Under the pieces are notes generated by a model. The model saw only the letters and a program-made list of their open reading frames with translations. It searched no databases and was not told the origin of the DNA. From Streptomyces sp. NBC_01481 (GTDB lineage: Bacteria > Actinomycetota > Actinomycetes > Streptomycetales > Streptomycetaceae): a DNA stretch of 64,000 nt. The stretch spans positions 1,917,001 through 1,981,000 of the forward strand of contig NZ_JAPEPT010000001.1 in NCBI RefSeq assembly GCF_026339995.1, given 5' to 3'. Position 1 is the first letter of the stretch. Each line of letters starts with the position of its first letter. A program made the translations under genes and the position numbers. Below, in pieces: positions 33,310-41,615 of this stretch.

Positions 33310-34083
33310 GTGAAGGCGAGGCGATTGTCCGTATCCGGGAGAATTGTCGTGGCCATTTCGGCTGTGGCAGTCGTGACAGCGCTGACGGCGTGGAGCAATT
33401 CGGAGGGAAATGCGGCCGCTGTGCACCGTGATGCACAGGCCGAGCGGGTCGTGTCCGGCCGGGAGGTATTTGACTTCAAGAACCTTGGGGAATTGGTCTC
33501 GACATCCCCGGTTATCGTGAAGGCGGAGGTCACCGGCATTCAGCCGGGCCGGACTCTCGGAAGCGCCGAAGAAGGCGGAGTCGACCAGGCGCGGGATGTC
33601 ACGCTCTCGGTGACGACTTCCTATAAGCGTTACCCGACTGTCCCGACCTCCATTGTCATGGAGGAATGGGGCTGGGACGAACAGGGGAATGGCTATCAGG
33701 TCGAGCATGTCACCTGGAGCCAGGTGGGGGACAAGGGCTTCTACTTCCTCGAGCAGAGCGACGCGACTGGTAAATGGCAGCTGGTGAACACCCAGGCCAG
33801 AATGCTCGACAAGGGCGGCTGGCTGGAACTGTCCGCCGACCCGACCTCCCAGTTCGCCACCAGCTTCTGGTTGTACGACCCGCTCGACCTCGAAATGGAG
33901 CTGAGGCGGCTCACGGACACGAAGAACCCGCCCCAGGACCTGCCGGCGCCGCAAAGCGAGCCCGACCCGGTCAGCGGAGACGCGGCGAACTCGCCGGCGC
34001 CGGACGACGGGACCGAGGAACCGCTCCCCGACGACTCGACCAACGACGGTTCGGAGCCGACTCCCTACCCGTCCCCCAGCTGA
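33310..34083 (+). CDS. Exported or membrane-anchored protein with Pro/Asp-rich tail
   Basis: 257 residues from GTG 33310 (AGGGGG 6 nt upstream); ATG 33289 has no ribosome site. One hydrophobic segment near the N-terminus (GRIVVAISAVAVVTALTAW) serves as a signal or anchor. The central domain (about 55-190) has DFKNLGELVSTSPVIVKAEVTGIQPG, ARDVTLSVTTSYKRYPTVP and VGDKGFYFLEQS. The tail is a long low-complexity Pro/Asp/Ser/Glu stretch ending YPSPS. The core resembles the outer domain of the preceding protein (V-x-V-x-SYK block). No known function. Confidence 0.65.
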   Translation: MKARRLSVSGRIVVAISAVAVVTALTAWSNSEGNAAAVHRDAQAERVVSGREVFDFKNLGELVSTSPVIVKAEVTGIQPGRTLGSAEEGGVDQARDVTLSVTTSYKRYPTVPTSIVMEEWGWDEQGNGYQVEHVTWSQVGDKGFYFLEQSDATGKWQLVNTQARMLDKGGWLELSADPTSQFATSFWLYDPLDLEMELRRLTDTKNPPQDLPAPQSEPDPVSGDAANSPAPDDGTEEPLPDDSTNDGSEPTPYPSPS

Positions 34084-34141
34084 GGCCGCTCATGGCCCGC
34101 TGTGGAATCCCGGTGGGCCTCTCTTCAGGAAGTGAACTCGC

Positions 34142-34666
34142 ATGCTGCGCATTTCTCCCCGACTGTTGGGCACACTCGCTGCGACAGCCGCACTCATTCT
34201 GGCCATTCCCTCGTCGGCATACGCGAGTCACGACGACGGCGGGACTGATCCGGACAACAGAAGCCAGGCCGTCAAGGGGTTCTACCTCACCTCGAACGGC
34301 GTCACCGCGATGAACCACGGAAAGTACGAGCTGGAACGCAGTGTCATCACCACCTCGTGGGGCAGCGGTGACATCGAGGTGTACGACTACGCCTATGGCG
34401 ACACCAAGTGGCACGGACGTACTGACTGCACGAACTGGAACGCCCTGTGGACGTCGTGCGACATCATCCGGGTCCGGTTCAATACGTCCTACTACAAGTC
34501 CTATTCCCAGTGGAAGAGCCTCGGCTGCCATGAATTCGGGCACACCGGAGACCTGGGGCACCGCTGGTCGTCGACGGACAGCGACAGCAACTCCTGTATG
34601 CGTGTGGAGATCTGGCCGACGCACTACGACCAGCACGATCTGAATGCCATCGCGGCGGGTACCTGA
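34142..34666 (+). CDS. Secreted metzincin-like zinc protease
   Basis: 174 residues with a signal peptide (1-29, ending SAYAS). Residues 130-140 read HEFGHTGDLGH, the HEXXHXXGXXH-type zinc motif with three histidine ligands, followed by SCM (151-153), which could be the Met-turn, and a late HYDQHDLNAI. Family size is small for a protease, like snapalysin. Four cysteines could pair. It would act outside the cell. AGGAAG precedes the ATG. It may belong to the regulon of the upstream sigma factor, but no promoter evidence shows this. Confidence 0.75.
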   Translation: MLRISPRLLGTLAATAALILAIPSSAYASHDDGGTDPDNRSQAVKGFYLTSNGVTAMNHGKYELERSVITTSWGSGDIEVYDYAYGDTKWHGRTDCTNWNALWTSCDIIRVRFNTSYYKSYSQWKSLGCHEFGHTGDLGHRWSSTDSDSNSCMRVEIWPTHYDQHDLNAIAAGT

Positions 34667-34670
34667 GCAT

Positions 34671-35045
34671 ATGCGAAAGAAACTCATAGGTGTGTCCGCC
34701 ACCGTGCTCGCCGTGGCTCTCGCGGTCACCGGATTCCTGGTCACCAGGGAATCCGATGAAGAGACGTTCAGGAAGTCCGCACAGCGCGCCGAGTTCTGCC
34801 GGGAGGCGGCTCCCCTCGATCTGCAGAAGAGCGAGGAACTGACCTCGGACAAGCGGCACCACATCATCGAGGACCTCGGCAAGCAGGCGCCGGATGACAT
34901 CGCCGAGGATTTCGGCCGGCTGGCCGCGTGGTACGAGCACCAGGAGCCCGAGGACGAGGAGGCGGCCAGGAAGTCCAGCTACCGGGTCGGTGAATTCATC
35001 GAGCGGGTGTGCGACGACGTCAATATCGGAGGAATCAGGTCCTGA
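34671..35045 (+). CDS. Small exported or anchored protein of unknown function
   Basis: 124 residues from ATG 34671, 4 bp after the metalloprotease stop. An N-terminal hydrophobic segment (LIGVSATVLAVALAVTGFLVT) is followed by a helical, charged domain with two cysteines (EFCREAAPLDL and VCDDVNIGG) that may pair. There is no lipobox. It probably shares the transcript of the protease; a role as protease partner or inhibitor is possible but unsupported. Confidence 0.6.
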   Translation: MRKKLIGVSATVLAVALAVTGFLVTRESDEETFRKSAQRAEFCREAAPLDLQKSEELTSDKRHHIIEDLGKQAPDDIAEDFGRLAAWYEHQEPEDEEAARKSSYRVGEFIERVCDDVNIGGIRS

Positions 35046-35106
35046 CCGGCGGAGGCCGCGGATGCCCCGGCCGACAAGGCCGGCAGGAACCTGAGCAGCA
35101 CGAGCA

Positions 35107-35139
35107 AAGGGGCGGACGCTCGCGATGAGCGCCCGCCCC
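35107..35139. terminator. Hairpin terminator
   Basis: AGGGGCGGACGCT and AGCGCCCGCCCCT pair at 12 of 13 positions around a short loop. It closes the transcript ending at 35045 and faces the remnant on the other strand. Confidence 0.7.
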
Positions 35140-35169
35140 TCTTGTGCATACAGCCCTATCCGTTGCGGA

Positions 35170-35470
35170 ATGACCTTCTCGATCACCACGCTGCCGGTGC
35201 CCGCGGCCGTGCCGCGCGCCGTCAGCAGCTGCACCTCGCCGAAGAACTGCCGGCGCCCTAGGGGGCCGCACTCCCCACCACGACCTCGGCGGCGACCTGC
35301 GCCGACGCGCCGTTGGCGAGCTTCACCGACTGGGTCTCGTCGACCTTGACGGTGCCGAGCGAGGACGCGAAGTACACGTCTCGGTAGTTGTGCTCGGTGG
35401 TGCCGGCCGGGACCGCGTAGCCCACGACCTTGATCGTGTACGTACCGGCGGCGGGCTTGACGAGGCTGCC
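35170..35470 (-). pseudogene. C-terminal remnant of an S8 (subtilisin-like) peptidase gene
   Basis: The minus strand encodes VKPAAGTYTIKVVGYAVPAG, then RDVYFASSLGTVKVDETQSV, KLANGASAQVAAEVVVGSAAP, a TAG at 35258-35260, and after a frame change RRQFFGEVQLLTARGTAAG with GSVVIEKVIP. This is the standard end of Streptomyces secreted S8 peptidases. The catalytic domain is missing, and the stop plus frame change show decay. Confidence 0.65.
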
Positions 35471-35489
35471 CCCTCGTCCGAGTTGCCGT

Positions 35490-36000
35490 CCGCGGACTGG
35501 CCGACCGGCTCAAGCAGTCGGCCAAGGCCCCAACGTGGTCGCACTTCTGCCGCCAGGCCGAGCACCTGGAATGTCGACTCGCTCGGCGAGACCGAGCGGT
35601 GGCTTCAGGGCGTGGCCGCCGGGAAAATCACGGACTTCGCCGGGGAGGCGGACGCCGCGGACGCGCCGGGGCTTCGAGACTACGCCCTGGTGAAGCGGTC
35701 CGCGCTGCTGGTGTGCCTGGCGCACAAGGCGCGGATGCGGGCCCGCGACGACCTGACCACGATGTTCGGCAAGCGCATCGCGTTGCAGGTCAAGCGGGCC
35801 AAGGCCGAGCTGGAGGAGATCTGCCGGCAACAGCAGGCCATCGTCGAGTCCCTGATCGGCAACTACCGCACGGTGCTCCAGCCCATCGACGCCGACGGGC
35901 CGGTCCTGACGGCGAAAGAGAAGGCGGCGGCGATGACGGCCGACATCCTGGCGGCGGTCGGTGAGCTGGACCAGGACCGGGCCGCCGTGATGGGCCCGGG
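35490..36000 (+). pseudogene. Tn3-family transposase middle fragment
   Basis: The plus strand encodes ADRLKQSAKAPTWSHFCRQAEHLE, a 2-bp loss near 35568, then DSLGETERWLQGVAAGKITDFAGEADA, ALVKRSALLVCLAHKARMRARDDLTTMFGKRIA and LTAKEKAAAMTADILAAVGELDQ. This is the segment that follows DUF4158 in Tn3-family transposases. The catalytic C-terminal domain is absent. Together with the fragment at 31422 it looks like one transposase gene split by 3.7 kb, with about 65 residues lost at the break. Confidence 0.65.
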
Positions 36001-36009
36001 TGATACACC

Positions 36010-36540
36010 ACGGCAGTCGGCCTACGTACTCCCCAGGCCCGAGGATCACGCCTGGGCGTAGAACAGTTGCATCTGCTCCGAAGACCTGACGGATCGCCGC
36101 CTCGCCGCCGGCCTTCTGGAAGCCGTACTTCGTCGGGCTTCCATCGGGCCCGGTGAGGCCGTACGACTCGTCCGCGTCCGCAGGGCATTCGAGGAGCGGT
36201 GACTCCTACGACAGCGGATGGTGCGGCCAGCCTGCGTATACCGAGACCGTCGACACATGGACCCAACGCGAAACAGCCGGACGCAGCGCCCGCGCTGTCA
36301 AGAGCACTTCCCGAGGGGGCAGTTCCGAGCTGGAGGATTCATCGCGACGTCCCAGGGGCCGTGCCCCGCCAACCCGGGCGAGATCGGAAGGCACCGTCCT
36401 GTCGTCGTGTACGGCTTCGACGTCGAGCCGATCTCTTCCGGAGACACCGCGATTGAAGGTGCTTACCCCCAGCGCTGGAGGGCGCCCGTCACCAGCTCGC
36501 GCCCCAGGAACCACGTACCGCCCAGCACCAGAATCCGCAT
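36010..36540 (-). pseudogene. 5' fragment of NAD-dependent epimerase/dehydratase gene
   Basis: ATG 36540 begins MRILVLGGTWFLGRELVTGAL, a perfect NAD-binding start for the atypical SDR epimerase family, then hits a stop after a frameshift. Other frames continue TFNRGVSGRDRLDVEAVHDDRTVPSDLAR, VHVSTVSVYAGWPHHPLS, an in-frame TAG, YGFQKAGGEAAIRQVFGADATVLRP and GPGEYVGRLPW. At about 36010 the likeness stops and the transposase fragment begins. The gene's 3' end lies at 30324-30530. Confidence 0.75.
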
Positions 36541-36589
36541 GACGACGATCCTGCCGCGCTCCCGGAACCGGCGCAGCTCTACGCGGCGA

Positions 36590-37168
36590 TTACCCGGGCG
36601 AGGGAGCCCCAGCGCGCTCGTACCGAAGCAGCACAACCCCGTTCCCGAACGCCCGCGTCTCCGCGAGCCGGAGCGTCGTCCTCGCGTCCGACGTCGGGAA
36701 CAGGGGCCTGCCCCGGCCGATGAGGACCGGGTGGATGTAGACGCGGTACTCGTCGATCAGGTCGTGCTCCATGAACGTCGCCGCGAGGTCCGCGCCGCCG
36801 AGGGCCAGGTCGCCGCCCGGCTGGGACTTGAGGGTCATGACCTCGTCCACGACGACGTCCCGCACGATCGTCGTGTTCCAGTCGGCCCGCTTCAGGGTGC
36901 GGGAGTACACGATCTTCGGCATGTCCCGCCAGATTCCGGCAAACTCCGCCATGGGAGCGGTGGTTGAGGGGCCGGCGTCGGCCGTGGGCCAGAACTCCGC
37001 CATGAGTTCGTAGGTGAAGCGGCCGTGCAGGAAGGCGCCCATCGTCCTGAGCTGGTCGTTGAAGTGGCGGTGCAGCTCGTCGTCGACCATGTGCCAGTCG
37101 ATCTCGCGGTCCGGTCCTTCGAAGAAGCCGTCCAGGGACACCGACATCATCAGGATGATCTTTCGCAT
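36590..37168 (-). CDS. RibD C-terminal/dihydrofolate reductase-like protein
   Basis: 192 residues from ATG 37168 (GAGGA 6 nt upstream). Begins MRKIILMMSVSLDGFFEGPD, the usual start of the dihydrofolate reductase-like RibD_C family, with HGRFTYELMAEFWPTA, KIVYSRTL, GGDLALGGADLAATFMEHDLIDEYRVYIHPVLIGRGRPLF and a C-terminal VVLLRYE. The family binds NADPH and includes pteridine- and flavin-related reductases plus many of unknown role. It stands alone, its 3' end 49 bp from the epimerase remnant. Confidence 0.85.
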   Translation of the reverse strand: MRKIILMMSVSLDGFFEGPDREIDWHMVDDELHRHFNDQLRTMGAFLHGRFTYELMAEFWPTADAGPSTTAPMAEFAGIWRDMPKIVYSRTLKRADWNTTIVRDVVVDEVMTLKSQPGGDLALGGADLAATFMEHDLIDEYRVYIHPVLIGRGRPLFPTSDARTTLRLAETRAFGNGVVLLRYERAGAPSPG

Positions 37169-37332
37169 CGCGGTCCTCGCCGGAGTCGTCAGGGTCGGTG
37201 TTCCACCAGCTTCCACCAACTGGTCACGGCCGTGACGATACGCCTCCGGGCTCATGGTGGGACGTATTGAAAGAGTGCGGCGGAGGACGCTCGGGGGGCA
37301 ACCTGCGGCCGACGCGCCGCGTCCTTCTGGGG

Positions 37333-37794
37333 GTGACCGAACTCCTTACCCCCTCCAGCCCTGACAACAGTGAAGAGGCCGTGCTGCCCGGGCCGCTGTG
37401 GCGCCACGCGCTGTGGGTGGCGGGCATCACCGTCCTCGGAGTGGGCCTGGGTTGGGCAAGCGCCCAGTTCCGTATCGGCCCCGAGGAGTACGGGCTGCCG
37501 CCCGCCGCTCCGGGGCCCCAATGGCCGTATCTGGTCGCCTGGACCGCGACCGGCCTGGCGGCGGCAGCCGTGCTGCGGGCTGCCGCCGCCAGGGTGCCGG
37601 TCTATGCCCCGGGGCCGATCGCGGTCGTGCTCACCCTCCTGGGCACCGAGCTTTCGCTGGGCTGGCGGCCGGAGGCGCCGGCGCTGGGTGCGATGGCCGG
37701 GGCCGCACTGACAGCGGCGGCCATATGGTGCGCCCTTGCGCTGCGCCCCGGCTCTCGTCGCAACCGGGGCGGGGGAGTTACGTCTGGCGGGTGA
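37333..37794 (+). CDS. Small four-helix membrane protein of unknown function
   Basis: 153 residues if started at GTG 37333 (weak G-rich site); upstream in-frame starts exist. Four hydrophobic segments are visible: HALWVAGITVLGVGLGWASA, WPYLVAWTATGLAAAAVLRAA, IAVVLTLLGTELSLGW and ALGAMAGAALTAAAIWCALAL, with a basic Gly-rich tail. This resembles small DUF2537-type actinobacterial membrane proteins, but I would not insist. It is convergent with the epoxide hydrolase gene. Confidence 0.6.
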   Translation: MTELLTPSSPDNSEEAVLPGPLWRHALWVAGITVLGVGLGWASAQFRIGPEEYGLPPAAPGPQWPYLVAWTATGLAAAAVLRAAAARVPVYAPGPIAVVLTLLGTELSLGWRPEAPALGAMAGAALTAAAIWCALALRPGSRRNRGGGVTSGG

Positions 37795-37843
37795 GAGGGC
37801 GGACCTCGCTTTCCGGAGACGTGTCCGGGCTTCGCGTCAGGCT

Positions 37844-38848
37844 TCAGGCGGGCAGGGCGGCGAGCCAGTCGGTCAGCAGCCGGTTGACCTCGGTGGGCTG
37901 CTCCTGCTGGATCCAGTGGCCGCAGCCGTCGAGGATGTGGTTGGCGGTCAGGCCGGGCAGTGTGACGGGGTACGCCTTGATCGCGTCGGCCAGCCAGGTG
38001 GTGGAGGCGTCCTGGCTGCCGCCGATGAACAGGGACGGCTGGGTGATGGGGGCGCCGTCGAAGTCGGCCAGGTCTTCCCAGTCCCGGTCCATGTTCCGGT
38101 AGCGGTTCAGTGGCCCGCTCAAGCCGGTCCGCTCGAACTCCCCGGCGTAGACGTCGAGGTCGCTTTCACTGAGCCAGGCGGGCAGCCGGCCGACGGGGAA
38201 CCGGTCCCTCAGCGTCCCGCCCCGGCTGACGAAGTGCGGGCCGGGCGCGCCGGGAGCGGGCATGGTGTCGGCGGACAGGGCGGCGTAGAAGCCCGCGAGC
38301 CAGCCGCGCACGTCGGGCTCGATCTCGGCCTCGGCGCGACCGGGCTCCTGGAAGTAGGAGACGTAGAACTCCTCTTCCCCGCCCATCTGTTGGAAGAGCT
38401 CGCTGGGCCTCGGTCCGCCGCGCGGGGCGTAGGGAATACTGAGCAGCCCCACCGCGCGGAAGACGTCCGGCCTGATCAGGGCGGAGTTGGCGGCGATGGC
38501 CGCCCCCCAGTCGTGGCCGACGATCACCGCGGACTGTTCGCCCAGGGCGTGCACGACCGCCGCGTTGTCCGCCACCAGATCGAGCATCCGGTACGCGTCC
38601 GTGCCACCGGGTTTGGAGGAACGGCCGTAGCCGCGGACGTCGATGGCGACCGCGCGGTACCCGGCCGCGGCCAGCACCGGCAGCTGGTGGCGCCAGGAGT
38701 ACCAGGATTCGGGGAAGCCGTGCACGAGGAGCACCAGCGGCCCGGTGCCCTGCTCCACCAGGTGGATCCGGCCCGTGGGCGAGGGGACCAGCCGGTGAGT
38801 GACCTCCGTGGCCTGCCAAGTGGCCTGCTGCGTTGACTGCTGCGACAT
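37844..38848 (-). CDS. Epoxide hydrolase-like alpha/beta hydrolase
   Basis: 334 residues from ATG 38848 (GGAGG 5 nt upstream). Motifs fit epoxide hydrolases: HGFPESWYSWRHQLPVLAAAGYRAVAIDVRGYGRSSKP, nucleophile aspartate in VGHDWGAAIAAN, and the histidine in GCGHWIQQEQPTEVN. The cap domain lies about residues 135-240. It would hydrolyse epoxides or haloalkanes without cofactor; the substrate is unknown. It shares direction with the DUF2867 gene upstream (114 bp apart), so both may answer to the TetR regulator. Confidence 0.85.
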   Translation of the reverse strand: MSQQSTQQATWQATEVTHRLVPSPTGRIHLVEQGTGPLVLLVHGFPESWYSWRHQLPVLAAAGYRAVAIDVRGYGRSSKPGGTDAYRMLDLVADNAAVVHALGEQSAVIVGHDWGAAIAANSALIRPDVFRAVGLLSIPYAPRGGPRPSELFQQMGGEEEFYVSYFQEPGRAEAEIEPDVRGWLAGFYAALSADTMPAPGAPGPHFVSRGGTLRDRFPVGRLPAWLSESDLDVYAGEFERTGLSGPLNRYRNMDRDWEDLADFDGAPITQPSLFIGGSQDASTTWLADAIKAYPVTLPGLTANHILDGCGHWIQQEQPTEVNRLLTDWLAALPA

Positions 38849-38962
38849 GAATCCTCCGGGACTCTCGATCCGCCGTGTGCCAAGATCCTGTTCCCGATCA
38901 TGGGGGGTTCGGCGCGGTCGTCGCGAGTCTTGTTGCCGCTTCGGCAAACGCACCGGATCCGG

Positions 38963-39559
38963 TCAGCCCACGCTCTTCTCCCGGGTCCTCGCCTCCCACT
39001 CGCGTCCGATCCCTCGAAGCAGCGCCGGATACACCCCCAGGTACCGGAAGGGCTTGATACCCAGCATGTATATGGCGCCGAACACCCCGTTCGGTTTCAC
39101 CAGGACTGCCATCTGGCCGCGGTAGCCACCGGCCCCGTCCGGGACCCAGCCGATGTGCATCACGCCGTGCATGGTCCGGTTGGCCGTCTCCGCCGCCCAC
39201 TCGTCGTGCGTCTGGTAGACGGAGGTGAACGGAACCGCGTTGAGGTCCGGCCCGCTGGGGCCCTCGCGGAGGTCCGCCGGCAGCCGGTCGCGCAGCGTCG
39301 GCACCCGGCCGCCGAGGCCGTCGGCGGGCTTGTCCCAGCCGAGCAGGGCCCCGAGCTTCCAGCGGAGTGCGAAGAGCATGCGCCCCACGGGAGAGGGGAC
39401 GGGATCCCCCTTGCCGCTGGCGAACTGGTCCACCAGCCGTGCGAGGTCGTCGGGGCCGCCTGGTGTCGGCAGTGCCCACACGTCCTCAATGCGGAAGTCA
39501 CCGGCGATCTCGTGGATCCGCCAGGGACGGGAGGTGTGGGCGGTTTTCGGGAGTCTCAT
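38963..39559 (-). CDS. DUF2867 family protein
   Basis: 198 residues from ATG 39559 (MRLPKTAHTSRPWRIHEIAGDFRIEDVWALP); ATG 39565 is a close alternative. The sequence contains LVDQFASGK, LRWKLGALLGWD, SVYQTHDEWAAETANRTMHGVMHIGWV and QMAVLVKPNGVFGAIYMLGIKPFRYLGVYPALLR. This matches DUF2867/SRPBCC-like proteins of unknown function. The promoter region contains the two TetR-type operators, the nearer one 14 bp upstream of this start. Confidence 0.78.
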   Translation of the reverse strand: MRLPKTAHTSRPWRIHEIAGDFRIEDVWALPTPGGPDDLARLVDQFASGKGDPVPSPVGRMLFALRWKLGALLGWDKPADGLGGRVPTLRDRLPADLREGPSGPDLNAVPFTSVYQTHDEWAAETANRTMHGVMHIGWVPDGAGGYRGQMAVLVKPNGVFGAIYMLGIKPFRYLGVYPALLRGIGREWEARTREKSVG

Positions 39560-39572
39560 GAGCAAGCCCCTA

Positions 39573-39592
39573 TCTATACGATGCCGTATAGA
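39573..39592. promoter_or_regulatory. TetR-type operator 1 (imperfect copy)
   Basis: TCTATACG-atgc-CGTATAGA, identical half-sites to operator 2 with a different, asymmetric 4-bp centre. It lies 14 bp before the DUF2867 start and 65 bp before tetR. Confidence 0.75.
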
Positions 39593-39602
39593 AGAAAGCT
39601 AG

Positions 39603-39634
39603 CACTCATCTATACGGCGCCGTATAGATGAGTG
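39603..39634. promoter_or_regulatory. TetR-type operator 2, 32-bp perfect palindrome
   Basis: Every base from 39603 to 39634 pairs with its mirror; the centre is TCTATACG-GCGC-CGTATAGA. Its midpoint is 36 bp from that of operator 1. It lies 23 bp before the tetR start, as expected for autorepression and shared control of the divergent genes. Confidence 0.8.
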
Positions 39635-39656
39635 GAGACGTGAGCGGAGACACATC

Positions 39657-40217
39657 ATGGGAACGCCCCGCACGCCTCGCGGCAAGTGGATCGAGGAGGG
39701 GCTGCGGGCGCTCGCCGCCGGCGGCCCGGAGGCCGTCCGGATCGAGTCGCTGGCGCAGGCGCTCGGCGTCAGCAAGGGCGGCTTCTACGGGTACTTCCGT
39801 AACCGGGGCGCGTTGCTCACCGAGATGCTCGACACGTGGGAGCGCGAGGTCACCGAGGCGGTGATCGAGCGGGTCGAGAGCGGCGGCGGAGACGCCAGGG
39901 CCAGGCTGGACCGGCTGTTCACGATCGTCGCCTCGTACGGCGACGGGCCGACGACGGGCGTGGCGGCCGACCTCGCGATCCGCGACTGGGCCCGGCGCGA
40001 CGAGGCCGTCGCCGAGCGGCTGCGGCGCGCCGACAACCGGCGCATGGACTACCTGCGTTCGCTGTTCGGCGAGTTCTGCCCCGACGAGGACGACGTCGAG
40101 GTCCGCTGCATGCTCACCTTCTCGGTGCGGATCGGCAGCTATGTCATCGCCGCCGACCACGGCGGCCACAGCCGCGCGGAGGTCATGGCCCTGACCAGGA
40201 ACTGGCTCCTGAGGTAG
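39657..40217 (+). CDS. TetR-family transcriptional regulator
   Basis: 186 residues. The N-terminal helix-turn-helix is clear: KWIEEGLRALAAGGPEAVRIESLAQALGVSKGGFYGYFRNRGALLTEMLDTWE (about 8-62). The ligand domain (about 70-186) is helical with DLAIRDWARRDEAVAERLRRADNRRMDYL. ATG 39657 is preceded by GCGGAG. It is divergent from DUF2867, and the two operators between them support autorepression and control of DUF2867 and the epoxide hydrolase. The ligand is not known. Confidence 0.88.
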   Translation: MGTPRTPRGKWIEEGLRALAAGGPEAVRIESLAQALGVSKGGFYGYFRNRGALLTEMLDTWEREVTEAVIERVESGGGDARARLDRLFTIVASYGDGPTTGVAADLAIRDWARRDEAVAERLRRADNRRMDYLRSLFGEFCPDEDDVEVRCMLTFSVRIGSYVIAADHGGHSRAEVMALTRNWLLR

Positions 40218-40368
40218 GCGCCTTCGCGACGACGGCCTGCATCCAGCCCGACAGGCCGTGCAATTGCTTCGGAGCGATCAGAGGCCCCTGTCTAAGTTCC
40301 CGACATGACCAGCCAGGACGACGCCGGGCCGGGGGGAACGGCAGAGCCAACGAAGCACTAAGGACAGC

Positions 40369-41520
40369 TCATTTGGACAGCGCGGCCTGACCCGCTCTCT
40401 GGTGCGGGGCGTCAGCTTTTCCCTCTGCGGCTGCGAGCGCCCGGTTGCGGCGCACCGAGGACCAGAAGGACCAGGCGATCAGTACGACGCCGACGAGACC
40501 GGTGATGACCTCGTTGATCTCGTACTGGATCGTTACGAGCAGGATCACGGCCAGCGCGCCGATCGCGTAGTGCGCGCCGTGCTCCAGGTAGACGTAGTCG
40601 TCGAGGGTGCCCTGGCGGACCAGGTAGACCGTGAGCGACCGGACGTACATGGCGCCGATGCCGAGGCCGAGCGCGATGACCACCGGGTCGTTGCTGACCG
40701 CGAAGGCGCCGATGACGCCGTCGAAGGAGAACGACGCGTCGAGGACCTCGAGATAGAGGAACATGAAGAAGGCGGCCCTGCCGACGAGTTTGACGGCCGA
40801 GACCGGCTTGCCGGCCTTTTTGGCCTCCTCCTCGGCCTCGTGCTCGCGCTCCTCCTCTTCCTCGAGCTTGTTCTCGAAGTAGCCGGAGAGACCGCCGACG
40901 AGCATGTACGTGATAAGGCCGGCGATACCCGCGGTGAGCACCGTCCCCGACTTGTCGACGTGCTCCCCGCCGTACTGGTGGGCGTGGACCGCGAAGGTCG
41001 CCGCGGTGACCAGCAGGACGATCAGCGCGATGCACGCCGAGAGCATGTCGACCTTGCCGAGCTTGGCGAGCGGACGCTCGATCCAGCCCAGCCACTTGAT
41101 GTCCCGGTCCTCGAAAATGAAGTCGAGGAAGATCATCAGCAGGAAGATGCCACCGAAGGCGGCGATCGCCGGGTGGGCGTCGGTGACCAGCTGCTCGTAC
41201 ATGTCGTGGTCGTTCAATGCGAGGTCGACGGCCTTGATGGGCCCGATCCTCGCGGTGACCGCGACGATCACCACGGGGAAGATCAGCCGCATGCCGAAGA
41301 CGGCGATCAGGACACCAATGGTGAGGAAGATCTTCTGCCAGAACTCGCTCATCTTCTTCAGCACGCCGGCGTTGACCACCGCGTTGTCGAAGGACAGCGA
41401 GATCTCGAGAATCGAGAGGATGGCGACGAGCCCGAAGGCCGCCCATCCTCCGTAGAACACCGCAGCGACCAGCCCGAGCGCAGTGACTGCGAACGACCAG
41501 CCGAAGGTTTTCAGTACCAC
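40369..41520 (-). CDS. DUF475/TerC-like integral membrane protein
   Basis: 383 residues with about nine membrane helices. The TerC signature acidic motifs are present twice: LEISLSFDNAVVNAG near the start and EVLDASFSFDGVIGAFAVSNDP late; both resemble metal-coordinating sites of TerC. A charged Glu/Lys loop (KLEEEEEREHEAEEEAKKAGK, cytoplasmic) lies between helices 5 and 6. The C-terminus is hydrophilic. TerC proteins relate to tellurite and metal stress and secretory metalation; this DUF475 subgroup is poorly characterised. The gene follows the universal stress gene on the same strand with a 95-bp gap. Confidence 0.88.
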   Translation of the reverse strand: MVLKTFGWSFAVTALGLVAAVFYGGWAAFGLVAILSILEISLSFDNAVVNAGVLKKMSEFWQKIFLTIGVLIAVFGMRLIFPVVIVAVTARIGPIKAVDLALNDHDMYEQLVTDAHPAIAAFGGIFLLMIFLDFIFEDRDIKWLGWIERPLAKLGKVDMLSACIALIVLLVTAATFAVHAHQYGGEHVDKSGTVLTAGIAGLITYMLVGGLSGYFENKLEEEEEREHEAEEEAKKAGKPVSAVKLVGRAAFFMFLYLEVLDASFSFDGVIGAFAVSNDPVVIALGLGIGAMYVRSLTVYLVRQGTLDDYVYLEHGAHYAIGALAVILLVTIQYEINEVITGLVGVVLIAWSFWSSVRRNRALAAAEGKADAPHQRAGQAALSK

Positions 41521-41615
41521 TGGCTACCCCATCGTTGTGTACGGGTCCCCGTTCCCACGGGCCTCCCCGGGGCCACACGCGGCAATGTCCCGGGGGACTA
41601 CCCAAGGCCGGGACG

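Noticed and set aside
40303..40359. Tiny open frame ATG to TAA (18 codons)
   Set aside because: No ribosome site and no coding bias; chance frame.
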